Origin: Desmodesmus armatus
Lineage: Eukaryota > Chlorophyta > Chlorophyceae > Sphaeropleales > Scenedesmaceae
DNA: 64,000 bases
Direction of reading: 5' to 3'
Assembly (NCBI GenBank): GCA_007449985.2
Contig: VIIQ02000714.1
Location: 62,001-126,000, forward strand
Part shown: one piece after another, positions 1 to 13,011 of the stretch
Numbering within the stretch: position 1 is the stretch's first letter
Layout: every line of letters starts with the position of its first letter
The notes under the pieces: generated by a model
The model's input: only the letters and a program-made list of their open reading frames with translations
Databases searched by the model: none
Told to the model about the DNA's origin: nothing
Made by a program: the position numbers and the translations under genes

Positions 1-3000
1 CCAGGGCAGCAGCATGTCAGTGAGGTGCTTCATAACTATCACCGTGTGCGATCACAACCTGGACTGGGAGCAGCAAACAATGGTCCCTCCATTGCAGCCG
101 AACCACTTTTCAAACCACACCACATGTTGTGTGCACTCTCACAGCCTTGACAGCTGCAAAGCGCTCGCGCCTGCTGCCCCCTCCCCCCCCTCCCCCCCCC
201 GCCCCGTGCTGCTGCCCGGTCAAACCCACCTCCTGCTCCAGCCTTCCAAACAGCGCCGGCCGCTCCGTCCAGTCGCACACGCACTGCAAGCTGTGCACAA
301 AGTTCGCGAAGGCCTCAGGGAAGTCAGGCCGCAACGCCAGCGCCCGTCTGTAGCTGGCAATCGCCACATCATGCCGTGCGGCGTCCTTATAAGCCGAGGC
401 CAGGTTGGCATGACCCTCCGGACTCTCAGGCTGCAAGAGCACTACCTGCTCGTAGCACGCATGGCTGCCAACGCCTGCCCCGTCATCTTGAGGATGCCTC
501 CCAGGTTGTTGTACGCCACGCTGACCCGCTGTGCTACCCCCGGCGGCAGCAGCGCCTGCGGTGGGCGGCTAGCCGCCATCGCTGCCAGGCCCCCCATCAA
601 GCCGCCATTGCTGCCAGCCGCCACAGCCGCCGCTGCCACCGCCGTGCTGGCCACGACGGCTGCGTCCGGCATGACCTGCTGCCCGTGCTGCTGCAGCTGC
701 TGCAGCTGGATGGTCTGTACTGCTTTGCTGTACTGTAGCTGAATGCAGGCGCTGTAGCAGGCGACGGCCTCGTCGTACCGCCCTGCCTCTCGCAGCGCAT
801 TTCCGAGGTTGTTGTAAGCCTCGGGGAAGGATGGCTCAATGGTGAGGGCCTTGTGGTACGTAGCAATGGCAGCATCCAGCTTGCCTTGCTCGTACAGCAC
901 GCCTGTCGCAGCAGCGGTGGCAGCAGCAGCAACGGCATGGTTGGACTCGCAGTTGAGGGCAGTGCACGGTGCAGCACTTGTAGGGTTTCATGTGGTCGAG
1001 AGGCAGGCTCTTGACGCGCACAGACACACAGCATAGGTGGGCAACCACACTCAGTAAAAGACATGCACGGAGGCAATTGCGTTGCTGTGCTTACCTGCCA
1101 GGTTGCCATGCGCCAGTGCACAGTTGGGCCTGAGCCGCACAACTGCGTCAAAACACGCCTCCGCCTCAGCCAGGCGCTTGAGGTCCTTCAGGACAACACC
1201 TGCACAGACCGGCACAGCAGCAGAACATGCAAGACAAACAGACAGTCAGCAAAGCTTTACGTGTCACTTTCAGCCCCACTCTGCATCCACACGTGCTCCT
1301 GATGCACGCCCAAGACGCTAACAAAGCAACCAGCAGCATTGGTGACTTGATGCGCCCAGCATGCACAGCATATCGTCAGCCCTCACTCCTGCTGTTAAAA
1401 CCCTACCCAGCTACCCGTGATGCATCCTCCACTGCTGCTGTGCCCAGCTAGCGCCTGCTTGTTGCCATGCTACTGTCGCCCTGCTGGAGCCCTCCGCAGT
1501 GCAGTCCACACCTGTCAGACACCAACCCACCCCTCCAAGCACCAATCTCCACCCCCTTTTGCCCGTGAAAGCGTCTGCTGCACCCCTCGCGCCTGCTGCA
1601 CCCCTCACAGCTGCTATGCCCATCTAGCGCCTGCTTCATACCATGCTACTGCTCGCCCTGCTGTGCGATTCACACCGATCATCCACTAACCCAAGCCCTG
1701 CCCATGCAGCAACCCACCCACCCACGCCCGTGAAGGCAAGCACAGCCTGAACAAGCAATGTACACCCACCCATGCCCGTGAAGGCGTCTGCATAGCATGG
1801 CCGCAGCCTGACTGCCTCCTGGTAGCAGCTGAGCGCCTGAACCATCTCCCCACCCTCGCGCAGAAGGTCACCCAGCCCCCGCCACGCTGGCGCATACAGC
1901 ACGTCCTGCCGCAAAGCCTCCAAGTAGCACTGCTGCGCTGCATTGCGGCCGACCGCACCCTGCACAACGACACAGCACGGCACAGCACGCAACAGCACAC
2001 TGTGAGTGCCTGCACTCTTGAGCAGCAACTTGAGTTTCTGACCAGCCTGAGCTCTAAACAGGCAGCAGCACCTTAAGAACATGAAGGAAGTGCTTGCCAG
2101 CTGAACTCAATCTGTACCTGTATACACACGACACCATTGTTTTGACTGTCCTTGTGAGACTATCTGTATAGGAAAGGGTGTACCCCCAGTGCACTCCCTC
2201 TGCTGACACACACCTGTGCACGCCACAGGTCGCCAAGGTTGTTGTGCACATCAACCAGCGCAGGGTTCACCCTCAGGGCCTGCAGGACAAGACCACACCA
2301 CACGAGCGTCATCAAAAAAAGGTTCCAATGAGGTCAGCGAAGCGGGCCCCACTCACGTGGGGGGAGTGAGCCACGGTCACTGCTACCAGTGTGGGAAAAG
2401 CAGACACCTGTCGTGTGCACACCCACCTTCCTCCACATACACCACTATGCACTCATTCCCGACCTTTGCTGCGGCAAAAGTGCTCATTTGGATACTGCTG
2501 CTGCCCAGCACATCACCTGATCAGGCTTTCATGCTGCTGCTGTGCAACACACGCATCGGATCAACAGCCTGACCATCTGCCTCCCAAACCACGCATCACC
2601 ACTTTCTGAAGACATGCCCCCCCCCCCCCCCCGCGCGCCCCCAGAGAACGCATCACAGCCCCACCTACCTGCATGTAACAGTCCATAGCCTCTGGTATCA
2701 ACCCTTCTGCACCAGCGCGCTCGCCATGTTGTTGTATGCATCTGTAAAGTAGGGCTTCAGCCGCAGAGCACTCTGGTAGTACACTATGGCCATGTCCACA
2801 TTTCCCATCTGCTGCAACGCGTTTGCCAAATTGGCATGTGCTTCTGCCAGGTTGGGGTCCAGCAGGATGCAGCGGTCATTGTAGCCGATGCACTGCACAA
2901 GGAAGCAGCAGCAACAGAAACGTTCGATCGAGACACAACATCAGCAGCAGGAGCAGCACGTCAGGGCTCTGTGCCAGCAGAATCACGACCCCTTGATGAT

Positions 3001-4676
3001 GCCACTGAAAGAACACGACCCAGGGGTACATCCACACTGCTGTCGTTTTTGCACAGCAGAACAGCAAAAATGTAAGACAAACAGCGGCCATTGCTGCACA
3101 TGCTGCATGCCCTGCAGGACGATTGGGTTACTGCTGCTGTGCTGCACATGGGCTGCTGCATGCAGCACCCGGCACTGCGCTGACACCAGGCCGCACCTGC
3201 GCATAGTCCTTCAGCTGATAACATATGGCGCCCATCAGCAGCAGCACATCCGCCCGGTTGGGGAGCGCTGCCGCTACCTGCACGTGGAAGGCGCATCACG
3301 GTGAAACACACAGCACAAAAGAGTGAGCTGAATGCAGCAGGTATCCTGTGTCAAACACCTTGTCCAGAGCCAGAAACCAGCAGTCTACTGCTGCAAGTAC
3401 TCTGATAGCAGGGCACCCACTCTGCTTGGCATCACACGCAGCTGCTTGTGCGCTCTGCCCCCCCCCCCCCAGACCCACGCTGCGGGAATGCTCCCACACA
3501 GCACTGCATACAGCACACTGGCACTGACCCAGGCCGAAGCCCAAGCGTTCTAGCAACAGCCGAGGCTGCACCATCCGAAAAACTGCACCAGCCATCCTGC
3601 TGCTGTTGCAGTTGTGCTGGATGCTGTTGAGCTGTCAGTATTGCTACTCCACCGGTGTCAGCTCCTGCTGCTGTAGGTGTGTCAACAGACAGCTCTTCCT
3701 GCTGCTGCGCCATGGCGCCAGCTGCTCAACCCATGCTTCGACTGACCCCTACACACACCCGCACTGCACACAAGCCGTGCAGTGTGGGGCCCCTCATGCC
3801 CTGCAGCCCTGCTCACCGGCTGGCACAGCACCAAAGCCCTACTGTAATCGCCCAGCTTGTATGCCTCTGTGGCCTCCTTGAGCAGCAGCTCCAAGTTTGA
3901 GCCACCTTGCAAATCAAGCGCTGCACAGCAGATGCATAACAGCAGCAGCGAAACAGTAGCCAGGTCGAGGCATGTCCTGCAGAACGCAACCTGAGGCTGA
4001 AAGCCTGGTGCATGTGTCTAGATGCAGTGTGCCTGCCATAGCTGCTGTCTCAGCTGCTTATTGCGCCTCCCCCCACTGTCTGCTGATGTTGTCATGACCC
4101 CCTGGAGCGGCCTTGTGAGTCATAAGGCAGAACAGACTGTCGCACCCAGCTCCAGCTCATTGCTGCAGCTGCTGTTGCTGCCACATCACCATAGTGAGCT
4201 CCAGCAGCCCATAATCAACCTCAGTGAGCGGGAGGCCCACTCAGACTGATGAAAGCATGCCAGCTGCTGCTGCCTGCCACCCACAGCCTGCCCGACATAT
4301 CTGCCTGGTAAGCTCTCGCAGCCATCTGTGCTGCCTAGCTGCTGGTGTCACAAGCTGACCACTGGCACTCACTTTGCGTTGCAGGCACAATGCTGACTGC
4401 CTGGATGGCATACAGCTGTGCAGGCAGCTGCACCTGAGCCACCTGCACAGCACCACTGCCATTGCCAGCTGCTGCTACCTGGAGAGTGCGTGTTGGAGCC
4501 TGTGACAGCTGCTTCCCCTGCAAATGCAACAATCGAACATCAGCCTGCTGCATGAGCCATCACGCCCATCAAATAGGAGTGGTGTCAAGCACCATCCGCC
4601 AGCCCGGCTGTACTGCACCCACCGAAGACTGCTCCTCTTTGATGAAAAAGCCACCCAGAATCGCTGCGTTCGCCAT
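1..4676 (-). CDS. SEC: O-GlcNAc transferase, SECRET AGENT type, N-terminal TPR region (3' end outside window)
   Basis: Predicted cytosolic/nuclear enzyme that transfers GlcNAc from UDP-GlcNAc to Ser/Thr of proteins; only the TPR scaffold is in view, and the catalytic part lies left of base 1. Exons (5'->3'): 4676-4623, 4517-4373, 3920-3817, 3277-3197, 2892-2669, 2281-2216, 1959-1770, 1199-1095, 902-226, 35-1. Phases agree across nearly all junctions, and donors are mostly GTGGGT, GTGAGT or GTAAGC. The TPRs read like plant SEC: LLLMGAICYQL, NLAEAHANLANAL, ANLASAYKDAARHD, and finally RPDFPEAFANF followed by HSLQCVCDWTER, the family's junction between TPRs and catalytic domain. Exon 9 holds a Gln/Ala-rich insert of about 65 residues inside a TPR. 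Two one-base frame breaks are evident: near 2702-2704 (exon 5 is 224 nt, 225 expected) and around 455-475. Start chosen at 4676 because an 18-codon exon ending in a good donor follows in phase. Confidence 0.85.
1437..1800 (-). repeat. Intronic tandem copies of the exon-7 donor edge of the SEC gene
   Basis: The 3' end of exon 7 reads GCCTTCACGGGCATGG followed by donor GTGGGT (around 1770-1785). Copies of this edge recur inside the following intron near 1720-1737 and, more diverged, near 1558-1577. A separate direct repeat of about 55 bp, sharing a CTAGCGCCTGCTT core on the plus strand, occurs near 1437-1492 and 1613-1668. The pattern matches the exon-edge duplications in other genes of this window. 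Confidence 0.6.
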
Positions 4677-7600
4677 GTCGCGCTCCCAGCCACGCCTCCC
4701 TGCCCGTCAAGCCTGTGGCCTAACAGCAGCCCTGCTGGCTGGAACGCCCTCTCTGAACTAGTCCCATGCCCTCAAACAGGCCCACGCTCGACGTCCGCAC
4801 TGAGGAGCAAATCGTCTCGAACCGAACTGACGAGGGTCCACAACAATCAACCAAGCACCAAATGAGGATCGAAACACACCAGAAAGTTTGTTTTGGACGT
4901 GGTTGCTGTCTGGTTTGTGTGCGGGATTCTTCGTTCGGGGTTTGGCCAACAACGCACGCAATCTGTTGTTCTGTGCTGCTAACTCAAGTACGCCAATGCG
5001 CACTGCTATGCAGCCGCTGTCGTGTCATATGTGCTGCACACTACAACAACCATCAGCTCTGTCAGCAGCAGTGCGACCCACCCCTCCTGTCGTCACACTC
5101 AATTCATGGTACCTCCATGAAGGCTTCCCATATAGCCTGGTGGTGGTGTCTGAGGATCCAGGGTCATCCTCCAAACACTCTCCTCGGCTGGCCTTGTGCT
5201 GAGCACTGCTCACCACCAAGCTCTGCTTGATTGGGGAATGCTGCTGATTGGGGAGTACTGCTGGGTGCTTCTGGTGCTGCAGTAAACCTCATGGGGATCA
5301 TATACTTAGGCTCTCTTCCCTTACCTGCCAGTCCTGTTTGCCAGCAGCCAAACTACCTGGCACCCCGTGGCTCGCCTGGCCTGCCTGCCGCAGGGGGAAG
5401 CCGCAGGGTCGTGTTGCTGCCCTGCTCACATATGCCACTTGCCCATACATCATTTGCAATGTGGCTCTGTAACGCAGCACCCCCCCCCCCCCCCGTCTTG
5501 CCCTCCCAAGCTGTGCCTATCTACCATGTGCGGCCTCTCCTTCCCGTTACACACAGCCGATGATGGGGCTGCTCCTGGGCTGCATGAGGTGTATGCCGCA
5601 GCAGCAGCAGCATAAGAGGGGGGCAGCAGCAGGCAGACTTCCCTGGAGGATTTTATGTCCCCCCCCCCCCCCCACATCCAGCCGCTTGGCGGCTGCTGTC
5701 AACGCTGTTGATGCTTGCTGCCATCACTTCGGGCCTTATGCGCGCTGCTGGCCTGCTCCCTCCTAGAGTGTGGTGCTGTCATAAGGGAACACATGGTGGC
5801 AGCGCATGCATTTTGGTAGTGAGGTAATGAGGATCTCCAAGACTCTGCCAAGGCGCCTTCAGGGTTGCATGCCGATGGTTGCTGACTAATACTCGTCAAG
5901 GGATCTTTTGCAAGCTTTCGCAGCACCTCACACAACCTAGCCGGCCTCCAGGAAGTTACCAAGTAGGCCGTACCCCACCACAACTCAGCCCCTGCACTTG
6001 GTGTGCAGAAGTGTGACAACAAAGCAAGTCCCGCACCGTCCGGCCAACTACAGCAAACAAGAGGAGCCCTGAAGTTGCCTGCCAGGGTAGCCAACACATT
6101 AAACCCTGCAACAACCAGGTTCTGCATCAACACATCTACATGTACATGCCACCTGCAACATGAGCTCTGTGTGCAGGGCCGCAACAGTGTACGCAGGAAG
6201 CCTCAAATATCTGCAGCAAATCTCCTCTGCACACTGACATGAGCAATCTACAGGCAGTTGGCAGATGAAGAGCGCTTCGGCAGAGCTGCTTGTGCCGAAA
6301 AGAAAAGGAAGATTCATCCAAAACAAAGATCCATTCAGTCAATGTTGTGGTGCACACCACGTGACTCAGCTGCCATAGCCTTCCCAGCAGAAGATGTAGA
6401 ACTGCAAGGCAAGATCCTGCAGCCAGCAGTCCAGAACATCAGCCCGTGCACAGTGCATAAAAACAACTGCAAGAAGTGATGTGGCCCCAATCGAGGTGCC
6501 TGACCACAAACTCTGTACTGGCGTGAGGGGTGCTCACAAAAACGCCACCCCCCAAGCACACGACAAGGCCCGCCCACGGCCGCAAACCTGGCCGGCAACA
6601 TCAACAGCAGCATCAACAAGCTTTCAGCACTCAGCAGCAAAGCTGCTTGCAGCTTTGCTGGTGCCAAAGTGTGCAAGCTGTGTTTTACTGACATCACCGC
6701 CTCCCTAACCTCTTCAAGCATGCAGAACATGCCGTCTGTGCAAGATCCACAGCAGAACCGGCAAGGTCGCTCTTTTGCCACGCAAGAATGACGTGGCAGC
6801 AATCACACAGAACACAACCAGGGTTGCAGCCCTGGTAACAGGGGAGCGGCTGGCGCGCGCCAAAGATCAGACGCAGGCTTGCAGTGCAAGTGCTGGCACA
6901 TGCTACACCTAGTGTCTGCCTCAGCCTGCACACACCAATCAATTGGGTGTGCACTGTACCTTTCGGCTCATATCGGTGTTGCAGCCACACCAGCTGCGGT
7001 GGTTGCTGGGTGCACTGTGAAGCCAGCAACAAGGCAAAGCTGTCGCGGTACATGCCATGGAAAGCAAGTGTTTGGGACACCCATCATGTGATGCGCAAAA
7101 CCAGGCGTTCTGCACTGCACATATCTGTGGTGCAGCGCTTCTCGCCCCTAGAGCCTGCCCACCACATTGACAAAAGACACAAAGCCCATGCATCAAGCCC
7201 ACGCATCAAGCCCACAACAGCATGGTGTAGCTGTTGTAGTTGGCAATCAAACAGATGATACCACCACCAAGCCACACCCATGGATTCAAGCCAAAGACAT
7301 GTGGTCTTAAAGCCAAACTGTTGCCTTGCCCCTGCTGGCCTCCTGGTGTGCAGTATGCACTGTGCTACAACAGGAGTTCAGCAGTACGGCTCTATACCAC
7401 ATGGCCCAGTAGTATGGCAATCAGATGCCAACTGGTTATTGCGCCCCAAAGCAGCAGCCGCCATCCTACGATGACTGCTGAAGTCGCAAGGAGGCTACAT
7501 GGGACAAAAGTGAGGATATGGAAAGCAGCGCAAGCAATACTTGCAACTGGACTGGACTGGACTGCCTCCTATTTTTGGGGCACCAGACCCCCTTGCCATC

Positions 7601-7854
7601 AATCCACCCAGCCAAACGCCAACTCCTGCACTCTCTGCACCTACGCCCCCAGCTCAGCTGTGGTTGTCGCCGGCAAGGATGCATCCCACATCCCCAAAGC
7701 TGCCCTCACTTTATATGCAAAGAGTGGGCGAGCCTGTCAAGGGCTGCAACCCTTCACACTCCGTGTGCAACCAGCCCACAGCCGTTGTGATCTGCGGCAA
7801 CAGCCAGTGGCATAGCCCCCCCTCCAAGGTCGAACAAACCTGCCAATGAAGGCA

Positions 7855-8130
7855 TCTGCAGCTACACAGCTACCTAGCTGTGCTGTGCAAACCCATGCCA
7901 CACGGATTGTGTCCTGCTGCAACAGCTGTGGCTCTGCCTCGAAAGCCTGTCAACAAAGGCTTCCACTGCCCCAGCTACAAACTACCGCAACTGTGCTCCC
8001 AACAAATGCCACGCCGACTGTAATCGGCGCAGCAGCCAGTAGCTCCACCCGCAAAAAAGCTTGACAGCAACAACGAAGGCTGTTGCTGTCCCAGCTGCAG
8101 CTACACAGCTACCAAGCTGTGCTTCCCCCT
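7855..8130. repeat. Pair of direct repeats about 240 bp apart
   Basis: A stretch beginning CTGCAGCTACACAGCTACC and followed by AGCTGTGCT occurs near 7858-7887 and again near 8094-8125. In between are related CCCAGCTACA and AAGGCT motifs, suggesting a decayed tandem duplication. No coding potential was seen. Confidence 0.5.
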
Positions 8131-10286
8131 GAATACCCCGCAGAAACAAACAGATGGTGTGCTGAGCTGTGACGAGGACTGGCCAAACTGCTGAGTGACA
8201 GTGAAGACAGGAGAGCACCCAGACAGAACCCCAGAAGCACAGATGCACGAGTCAAAAAGGACCAGCACAGATGTGCAGGTGTTGCGACAGCACTACACCA
8301 GCAACCAGCAGCCCTCGACACGAGACAGCCGTGTGCTGGTGAACCTGCTGCCACCCTTGCAGGCACTCGAAAGGAAATCATCACCACCGCTCATTCAAGC
8401 AACACCGCGGGCATCGTTGGGTATCTGTACGCTGAGTGGCTCCCTGGAACCCCAACTCACTGGACCAACCCAACTTGCTGGTGCAAGATAGTCATGGTGG
8501 ATCCCCACCTGCCCTGAACCGCCACTGCAGGAAACACAGGCACAAACCTATCAGTACTCAGAACACTTGCTGGTGTCTCACGCACCCGCCAGGAACCTGT
8601 TCGAAACTTCAGGACTTCAGGAATGGCAAATGAAGCCTCTTGCAGCAAATTGTGGGCAGAAGGGCCCCTCTGCATGCAATTCAGCTCACATGACACCACA
8701 TGATTTTGCACAGATGGTTGGGTTCTGCACAGGTGGTTTGGTTGGATGCGCAAACTCACAGCACCAACTGCTTTGTGCCACACACTGCATGGTGCAACAA
8801 CATGCACCACATACGCGCGGGGTGCTGGAAGCCTGCATCAACCCTGTGTGTAGCCAGAACCCCAGCGAACAAACTCCAGGAATAGCAGTGTCACTGTGAT
8901 CGAACAACATGGACGTCACGGCAATATCACACCATATGATCTGACGCCGCGGAGTCACGACTCACACAGTGGAATGCTGTCTGAAAGCAGGCACGCGCGC
9001 CAAAGCCAGGCTCAAGAAACACCTAGCAGGAAGTCTTGCTGCTCTGGGCCTGGAGCCAACACCAAATCTCTGTGTGACAACTGTATGTGTGCAGATCAGA
9101 CTGCAATCCTTGCATGCTACTGTGGGACACTGCAACTTGGCTGCCCCTTGTAAGTCTATCGAGCTGACATGCGCAAGTTAACCAAGCCGCGGTTGTCGAC
9201 CGGACTGTCGACAAACGGCACACCTCACTGCCGACTTCGACCACAACCAGCCCAAATTCTCCCCCCGCACCAGCCGGAACACACAGATTATGAACGCACA
9301 CCACAGCTTGTGTGCATGCAGGCCCCGCAACCTGCCAAAGGTGTGCTGGCAGTATTGATATCATCCCTGGCAGCAGAGACAAGCAACTGTTGTACTGTTG
9401 CCAAGCCAGTGGCTTCTGAGCAGAGCCAAGCAGGCCACCATGCTGCTGGCAGTGAGCCAGGCAAGGAACCTTCCCAATCAATCAAAATCCCGGCCCTGCT
9501 TATCATGCTTATCACCCACACACACCCACACACACACACACAACAGACACATCATCAGACAGTGTGGATGTCCCCTGCGGCCCGCAATGCTGAGAGCCCA
9601 TCTGTACCAGTACATATACTCTGAAAGCAGTTGACAATTGCTAAAGTGTGTCCTCAAAAGAATGAGGGGCCGAAAAGGGCTGGTCGACAGATAATATGTA
9701 CCACCACCGACAGTACTAAGGGCACACATACACACCATGCATGCAGATTGATCGGACGCACACTCAGGGCATGCACACCGCAAGGCACCTAGTAGCATAT
9801 AGCTGCTGGCCGCTGGTATATGTCAGATGGACCCAGCAGCCAGCAGCAAATGAACTGAAACACACACCAAGCACACGTTTACCAGCACAAGCACCAGCGC
9901 CCCAAAACAAAAGGCTGTGAAAGAAAGTGGTGCTGGCACAGCCATGGAAGAAAAAGCCACCAAGAAGTGGGGTGGACAAAGGCTGCGGGCAGCCTGTGCC
10001 GACATGCAAACCTCTTCTCACCACACTATTCATGCCAATTACTCAACGAACAACACGTGATGCATGCTCTCTCTCAACACAGGGAGCAGGCTCCAGTGCG
10101 CAACACACATGACTCTGCTGCTTGCAAGTCATGTGTCGACACGCAAACACAGCCTGAGCGCTCGTATGCAGCTGGCCGAGGTGTCCTGTGCGATACGCAG
10201 CTGTCCCTCTGCTGCCCTTCCACATGTGCCAGGAAACATGGCAAGGGCGCGTTGCGGCTGCCGCGCGCGATACACACAGATGCACT

Positions 10287-10339
10287 GAAAACCATGCATG
10301 GACCAGAAAACCATGCATGGGCCAAAAACCCATGCATGT
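10287..10339. repeat. Short tandem array of palindromic CCATGCATGG units
   Basis: Three units of roughly 18 bp, each containing AAAACC(C)ATGCATG, lie in tandem. CCATGCATGG is self-complementary, so the array can form small hairpins. No gene covers it. Confidence 0.7.
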
Positions 10340-11137
10340 ATCAGTTTTGACACAGAGACCAGAAGGGCCGAAGGCAGGCTGCCCGTCGGTACAAAAGGCT
10401 TGCTCCTGTCAGCACACCAGCAAAAGGGCTGGCGGGCATGCAAGTCCCAGCACTGGCAACGCAACTACAAAACTACTCATGCAAACTCAGTTCTTGGTGA
10501 CAACTGGACAAACAGGAAAAAGCAGGGCAAAAAAACACTGGGGATCTGATATGTGACTGGAACCGAAGCGGCCAGCCATCAAGCAACGCCACAGCGCAGC
10601 GCTACACCAGTACTTCCTTGCACACACAGCCCACTATGCGGCACACACAATGTTTCCCCAATGCTTACCAGTTGACAGTTGACATGAAGGTGCCGCCATA
10701 AGCCCCAGCCTGCAGTACTGGAAACACTTCAGCCTGAGCTCAGACCGCCCTCTAAACCAACCACAAAAGAGACAGCAACCAGCAGAAGGTGCCCAGCGCA
10801 GAAGGTGCCCAAAAAAAGACAAAGTAGCTGCGGATGGAGTTCTTGCAGCTTGTAGTTGCAGGGGCAACCCAGCTCATCCCCCTGTGATGTGCACTCAAGA
10901 CACGACAACCCAGCAGCTGCACAGCACATGACAGCACAGCAAATGACACATCCCCAGCGCACACCTACTCGCCAGTGCACAGTGCTTTCCATGCAGCATC
11001 AACGACAGCAACAACAGCAGCAGCGCCCACAACAGGCCTTGCCTTCTGCGCTGGGCTTGAAAGACAAGCTTGTGCTTGCTGTCGGCCACACAGAAGCTGA
11101 CTCTGGTTGGCAGCGAAGCTCTCACCCGGCTTGCCCA

Positions 11138-12502
11138 TCATGTTGCAACTTGGGTGATGCCAGTGCTAGCAGCATTCCAGCCCCAGACTGCCTGCGCCTG
11201 TGCGCACATGGCCTGCTGCAACTGCTGCTTCTGGTGCTGGTGCTGCTGGTGCTGGCGGTGCATCTGCATCATGCGCAGGTGGTGGTAGGGCTTCACACCC
11301 ACGACATCCGCCCCGCTGCCTCGCATGGAGCGCAGGGACTCGGGAGGGAGGTCCGCTCCGATGCGGCACGGTGCGCCAACAGCGTCCAAAGCAGCAGCAG
11401 ACAGCGGCACCACAAACTTGTCAAGATACCTGCCTGGCTGTTGGTGCTGTTGTGGCGCCTTGGGGGTCGCTTGGGCGGCAAAGCGGTTGCGCATCGAACT
11501 CTGCTGCCTTCCAGCAGCCGCGGCTGCCACTGCTGCCGCGGCTGCTGCTGCTGTCATGGTGGTGTCCTTGGACTTAGACCGCCGGTGTTGGCTGCCGCTG
11601 GTATTGCTGCTGCTGTGGGTATGCTTGCTGCCAGGCTGTGGGTTTCCTGCAGCGGCTGCTGCTGCTGCCACCACTGCGCCAGCTAGAGTGTGCTGAGCTG
11701 TCTGCTGTGGGGGGCTTGGGAGCTTTGGTAGGGCTGCGATGGGGTCTGCAGATGGCTGGCGGGAAAGGATGGTGGGCTGTGCCAGGGACTGCAGGATGGG
11801 TGCATGCAGGGATCGCTGCCCTGCAGAGTGTGCCCTGTCGAGGGCGTAACGCTGCCTGCTGAGGTCTGCTGGGTCTGTCACTGCATGCAGGAAGAGATAA
11901 GGACATTGCAGGAACGTGCAGGAAGGTGCAGGGAACATAGACATCAGCACAGCCCTGCAAAGTGTCTGGGAGCAGGGTGGCTTCCTGATGGTGCCTTTCC
12001 TGTGCCCCCACATCACTTCTCCCATACGCATAACTTCTCAAATAGAAAACACACGATCGGTTACTGCTGTCTAGCATGGCTGATTACAGAACAACCTTGG
12101 GGTCTACTTACTTGCCAGTGCGCTGATCACGGCACTGTCTGTGGTCTCATCATCACTGTCATACAGCGGGACTGCGGGCACAGCCTGTGCGTCTGCATCC
12201 TGGCATCCAGGAGAGCCGTGCCTGAGGCAGGAGCGACGAGGCAGGTGTGAACAGCAGCAGTCACATGTGCACACCTATGCATGCTGTACAGTATCACATG
12301 TGCAATGCACGGAGACGGGGGTGTCGTTCGTTCGTCTGCCGGATGCAATTTCGCATCATATGCAAGTGATAAAGTGGTGCGTCGAGGGATGGAGAGCTCA
12401 CCAGCACAGCTGATACAGGTACATGGCGTGGTGAGCCTCACGGGCCTGCTGTGGCGCCTGCTGGGCCTCAGTGCCCATCGATTTGGACACCGCTTGACCC
12501 AT
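11138..12502 (-). CDS. Unknown Gln/Ala-rich protein with N-myristoylation signature
   Basis: Three exons are in phase: 12502-12402, 12221-12112 and 11880-11138, giving about 317 residues. I do not recognise the family. The N-terminus MGQAVSK has Gly2, Ser6 and Lys7, the classic N-myristoylation pattern, which suggests membrane association. Exon 2 encodes an acidic patch (YDSDDETTD). Exon 3 is low-complexity: poly-Ala, Ser/His-rich stretches, an RRSKSKD basic patch, then a less repetitive segment (about residues 225-270, FVVPLSAAALDAVGAPC, then SLRSMRGSGADVV) and a His/Gln-rich tail. Donors are GTGAGC and GTAAGT. The start is supported by the myristoylation motif and by a splice phase that fits only this frame. 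The C-terminus could change if another intron lies before the TGA at 11138. Confidence 0.55.
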
Positions 12503-13011
12503 TTTGCTTACTGCTAGGCTGGCGTGCCTGTCCGATGTGGAGTTGGGCGAACACGTGCACCTGGGTGTGTCAGGATCGGACGAAAATGAGCACAAACGGA
12601 GAGACGACAAGCCCACCCTAACTGACTTACACGGTGTAGACCACGTGAGCGCCTGCTTCGCTCACATGCTGGGGTTTCCGCCGGGTTGGGGTTTGCACCA
12701 GTAGGTTTTCATTTAGGCACCTGTGACACGACTTCTGCCGCTCTGAAAGAAAGCGATGCACCAAATATAGCGCAAGCAACCTTGCCATGTGGCAACTCAG
12801 CGAACAGGGGTTACCAGAAGCTGACGATCTAGATCAGTGCAGAGAGTGCACTGGTATTGAAGTAAGAGGGGGCACTCGGCATGTTGTGCTGTACTAGGCT
12901 ATGCAGCTTGTATGCCTCGCAGCATCAGTCTGCAGTATAGAATTCACGATTATGCACTGCTTCTATACACTGTCCTCACAGCCTCTTGCCTGAGCTGGGG
13001 CTGCTGCACCT
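12503..13011. other. Intergenic stretch upstream of the myristoylated-protein gene
   Basis: This is about 0.5 kb between the start of the minus-strand gene at 12502 and the LINE fragment. It should contain the promoter of that gene. I see no clear promoter element and no ORF worth calling. Confidence 0.4.

Larger units (their letters stand above)
4677..11137. other. Long intergenic region with no supportable gene
   Basis: No open frame here shows recognisable domains, consistent splice phasing or a conserved motif on either strand. The sequence is CA/TG-rich with poly-C runs (near 5480-5494 and 5659-5673), a CA microsatellite near 9514-9541, and short repeats described separately. It includes the upstream side of the SEC gene, which starts at 4676, and lies downstream of the gene ending at 11138. 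A diverged gene without family hallmarks cannot be excluded. Confidence 0.5.

Noticed and set aside
597..1151. Minus-strand frame of 184 codons overlapping the SEC exons
   Set aside because: It is an out-of-frame shadow of the TPR-coding exon and reads through intron sequence.
6694..7258. Cys-rich open frames in the 4.7-11.1 kb region
   Set aside because: Cys richness comes from TGC/GCA-rich DNA; Cys spacing is irregular and no partner exons were found.
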